From the NCBI GenBank assembly GCA_019314185.1, contig JAFCZU010000125.1, positions 1-8,188 of the forward strand: a stretch of 8,188 bases of DNA. The letters are read 5' to 3'. Origin of the DNA: Deltaproteobacteria bacterium. Lineage in GTDB: Bacteria; Desulfobacterota; Desulfobacteria; Desulfobacterales; ETH-SRB1. Shown here piece by piece: positions 7,195-8,188 of this stretch. A program made the position numbers and the translations under genes. The stretch's first letter is position 1; each line of letters begins with the position of its first letter. Below the pieces are notes generated by a model. That model saw nothing but the letters and a program-made list of their open reading frames with translations. It was not told where the DNA came from and made no database searches.

Positions 7195-8073
7195 ATGATT
7201 ATCCAGTTATTATTAAACGGTGTTGTTGCAAGCTGTTACTTTCTGTTAATAGCCGTTGGATTCTCAGTTATCTATGGAACAACTCGTTTTTTCCATTTTG
7301 CTCACGGTGTTGTATTCACAGCGGGAGCTTATTTTACCTTTTTATGTAAAGTATGGTTAGGGTTGCCGTTTTTTTTGTCGATCCTTGTCGGCATTATTTT
7401 ATGCACATTACTTGGCTGCCTGACGGAAGTGTTTCTCTATCGTCCCCTGAGGCGCAACGGCGCATCTTCCATGGTGCTTCTGGTCACATCCCTCGGCGCG
7501 TATATAGTCCTACAGAACATTATTTCTATGATTTTTGGAGATGATACCAAGACTTTCCGGTCAGGAGCTGTGGAAGAAGGAATCAATATCTTTGGTGCGC
7601 GAGTTACCTTTGTTCAGATACTCATCGTTTGTGTGAGTATAGTGCTTGTAGCTACCGTAGCGGTTTTGTTGAAGAAGACAAAAATAGGTAAATCCATGCG
7701 GGCTGTAGCCAATAATTCAGAGCTTGCAAACATCTCGGGAATAGGTGGCGACCGTGTGATTCTTGGAACTTTTGCTCTGGGTTCGGCATTGGCAGGAATT
7801 GCCGGAATCCTTATTGCACTCGACGTTGACATGACACCCACCATGGGCATGAACGCGCTCATGATGGGAGTGGTTGCTGTGATCATCGGTGGTGTAGGAA
7901 GTATTCCAGGTATAGCCTTGGGAGCACTGCTCTTAGGTATGGCGCAGCATCTAGGAGTATGGAAGATCGGTTCTCAGTGGCAGGATGCCATTGCCTTTGT
8001 TATCCTACTGATATTTTTACTATTCAGACCGCAGGGTTTTCTGGGCAAGAAAATCAAGAAAGTCAGCATGTAA
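7195..8073 (+). CDS. livH: Branched-chain amino acid-type ABC transporter permease (LivH-like)
   Basis: Inner-membrane permease of the LIV/HAAT uptake class, 292 residues, the normal full length for LivH. It begins with LLNGVVASCYFLLIAVGFSV and has the family landmarks FHFAHGVVFTAGAY (33-46; N is usual where the first H stands), YRPLR (82-86), the cytoplasmic coupling segment GKSMRAVANNSELANISGIG (165-184), GALLLG (243-248) and the end FRPQGFLG (277-284). About eight hydrophobic segments are visible. The ATG follows the preceding TAA with no gap and no good ribosome binding site, which suggests coupling to the membrane protein upstream. It presumably pairs with the lipoprotein at 3083-4201. 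The second permease LivM and the ATPases LivG and LivF, which normally follow, are absent: a hairpin comes straight after the stop. The symbol marks the family; the ligand is unknown. Confidence 0.9.
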   Translation: MIIQLLLNGVVASCYFLLIAVGFSVIYGTTRFFHFAHGVVFTAGAYFTFLCKVWLGLPFFLSILVGIILCTLLGCLTEVFLYRPLRRNGASSMVLLVTSLGAYIVLQNIISMIFGDDTKTFRSGAVEEGINIFGARVTFVQILIVCVSIVLVATVAVLLKKTKIGKSMRAVANNSELANISGIGGDRVILGTFALGSALAGIAGILIALDVDMTPTMGMNALMMGVVAVIIGGVGSIPGIALGALLLGMAQHLGVWKIGSQWQDAIAFVILLIFLLFRPQGFLGKKIKKVSM

Positions 8074-8100
8074 AAATCCGACCCCAGAGGGGCCGGCTTT
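8074..8100. terminator. Bidirectional intrinsic terminator-like hairpin
   Basis: CCGaCCCC (8078-8085) pairs with GGGGcCGG (8089-8096) around an AGA loop with a single A-C mismatch. AAA (8074-8076) and TTT (8098-8100) extend the stem past one more mismatch. On the + strand the T-tract is short (CTTTGG). On the - strand the same stem is followed by ATTTTTA, a better terminator, which suggests a convergent gene beyond the window's right edge. It lies directly after the permease stop and probably ends the operon. Confidence 0.65.
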
Positions 8101-8188
8101 GGTATAAGCCCATAGGGCATGATTTACTGGGCCTGAGCTAATGAGTTCTGCCTTGCCATATTAAAATCAGTCGGGCATTATCGTTTGG
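8101..8188. other. Non-coding tail of the window
   Basis: No gene start is usable here: the + strand ATGs at 8119 and 8142 reach stops within seven codons. In particular there is no start of a LivM-type permease. A 4-bp GCCC/GGGC repeat at 8108-8118 is too short to interpret. Confidence 0.4.

Overview
The window looks like bacterial chromosomal DNA of moderate, slightly AT-rich composition. All intact genes lie on the + strand in a compact, operon-like run from about 767 to 8073. Nothing identifies the species. Two cluster-binding radical SAM enzymes and a branched-chain-amino-acid-type (LIV/HAAT) ABC transporter fit many bacteria, anaerobes included. A low-confidence guess is an anaerobic proteobacterium or desulfobacterium-like organism.

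Layout. Positions 1-766 hold no intact gene: decayed coding fragments (the clearest resembles the C-terminal helix-turn-helix of a Y1/REP-type transposase), small inverted repeats and a hairpin leader. Two radical SAM proteins follow, overlapping by ATGA (767-1915 and 1912-3051); both have CxxxCxxC cluster motifs and cysteine-rich, SPASM-like C-termini. Next are a lipoprotein ligand-binding protein of the LivJ class (3083-4201) and a three-helix membrane protein with a large cytosolic part (4259-5743). About 420 bases without an intact gene follow; they start with a short remnant of a second LivJ-like gene, which overlaps the end of the membrane protein gene. Then come a two-helix membrane protein (6166-7194) and a LivH-type permease (7195-8073). 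A strong hairpin at 8074-8100 probably closes the unit.

The two membrane proteins are diverged paralogues. They share an FxxYCxxC motif just after the membrane segments, then TVQTP, YxRLV, and an ungapped 33-residue block (IRI...LDxHI...SxAF) in the same order. This pattern recalls degenerate phospholipase-D-like (PLD-like) domains without the HKD catalytic residues, but that fold is inference. With the decayed second LivJ between them, the order suggests that a 'binding protein + membrane protein' pair was duplicated and one binding protein was later lost.

How the genes might work together (inference): the radical SAM pair may make or modify a small molecule or peptide, the lipoprotein and permease may bind and move a related ligand, and the two membrane proteins may act as accessory, sensory or regulatory parts. 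The window has no ATPase and no LivM partner, so the transporter is incomplete here. The association of radical SAM enzymes with LIV transport parts and paired YCxxC/TVQTP membrane proteins is the most unusual aspect of the locus.
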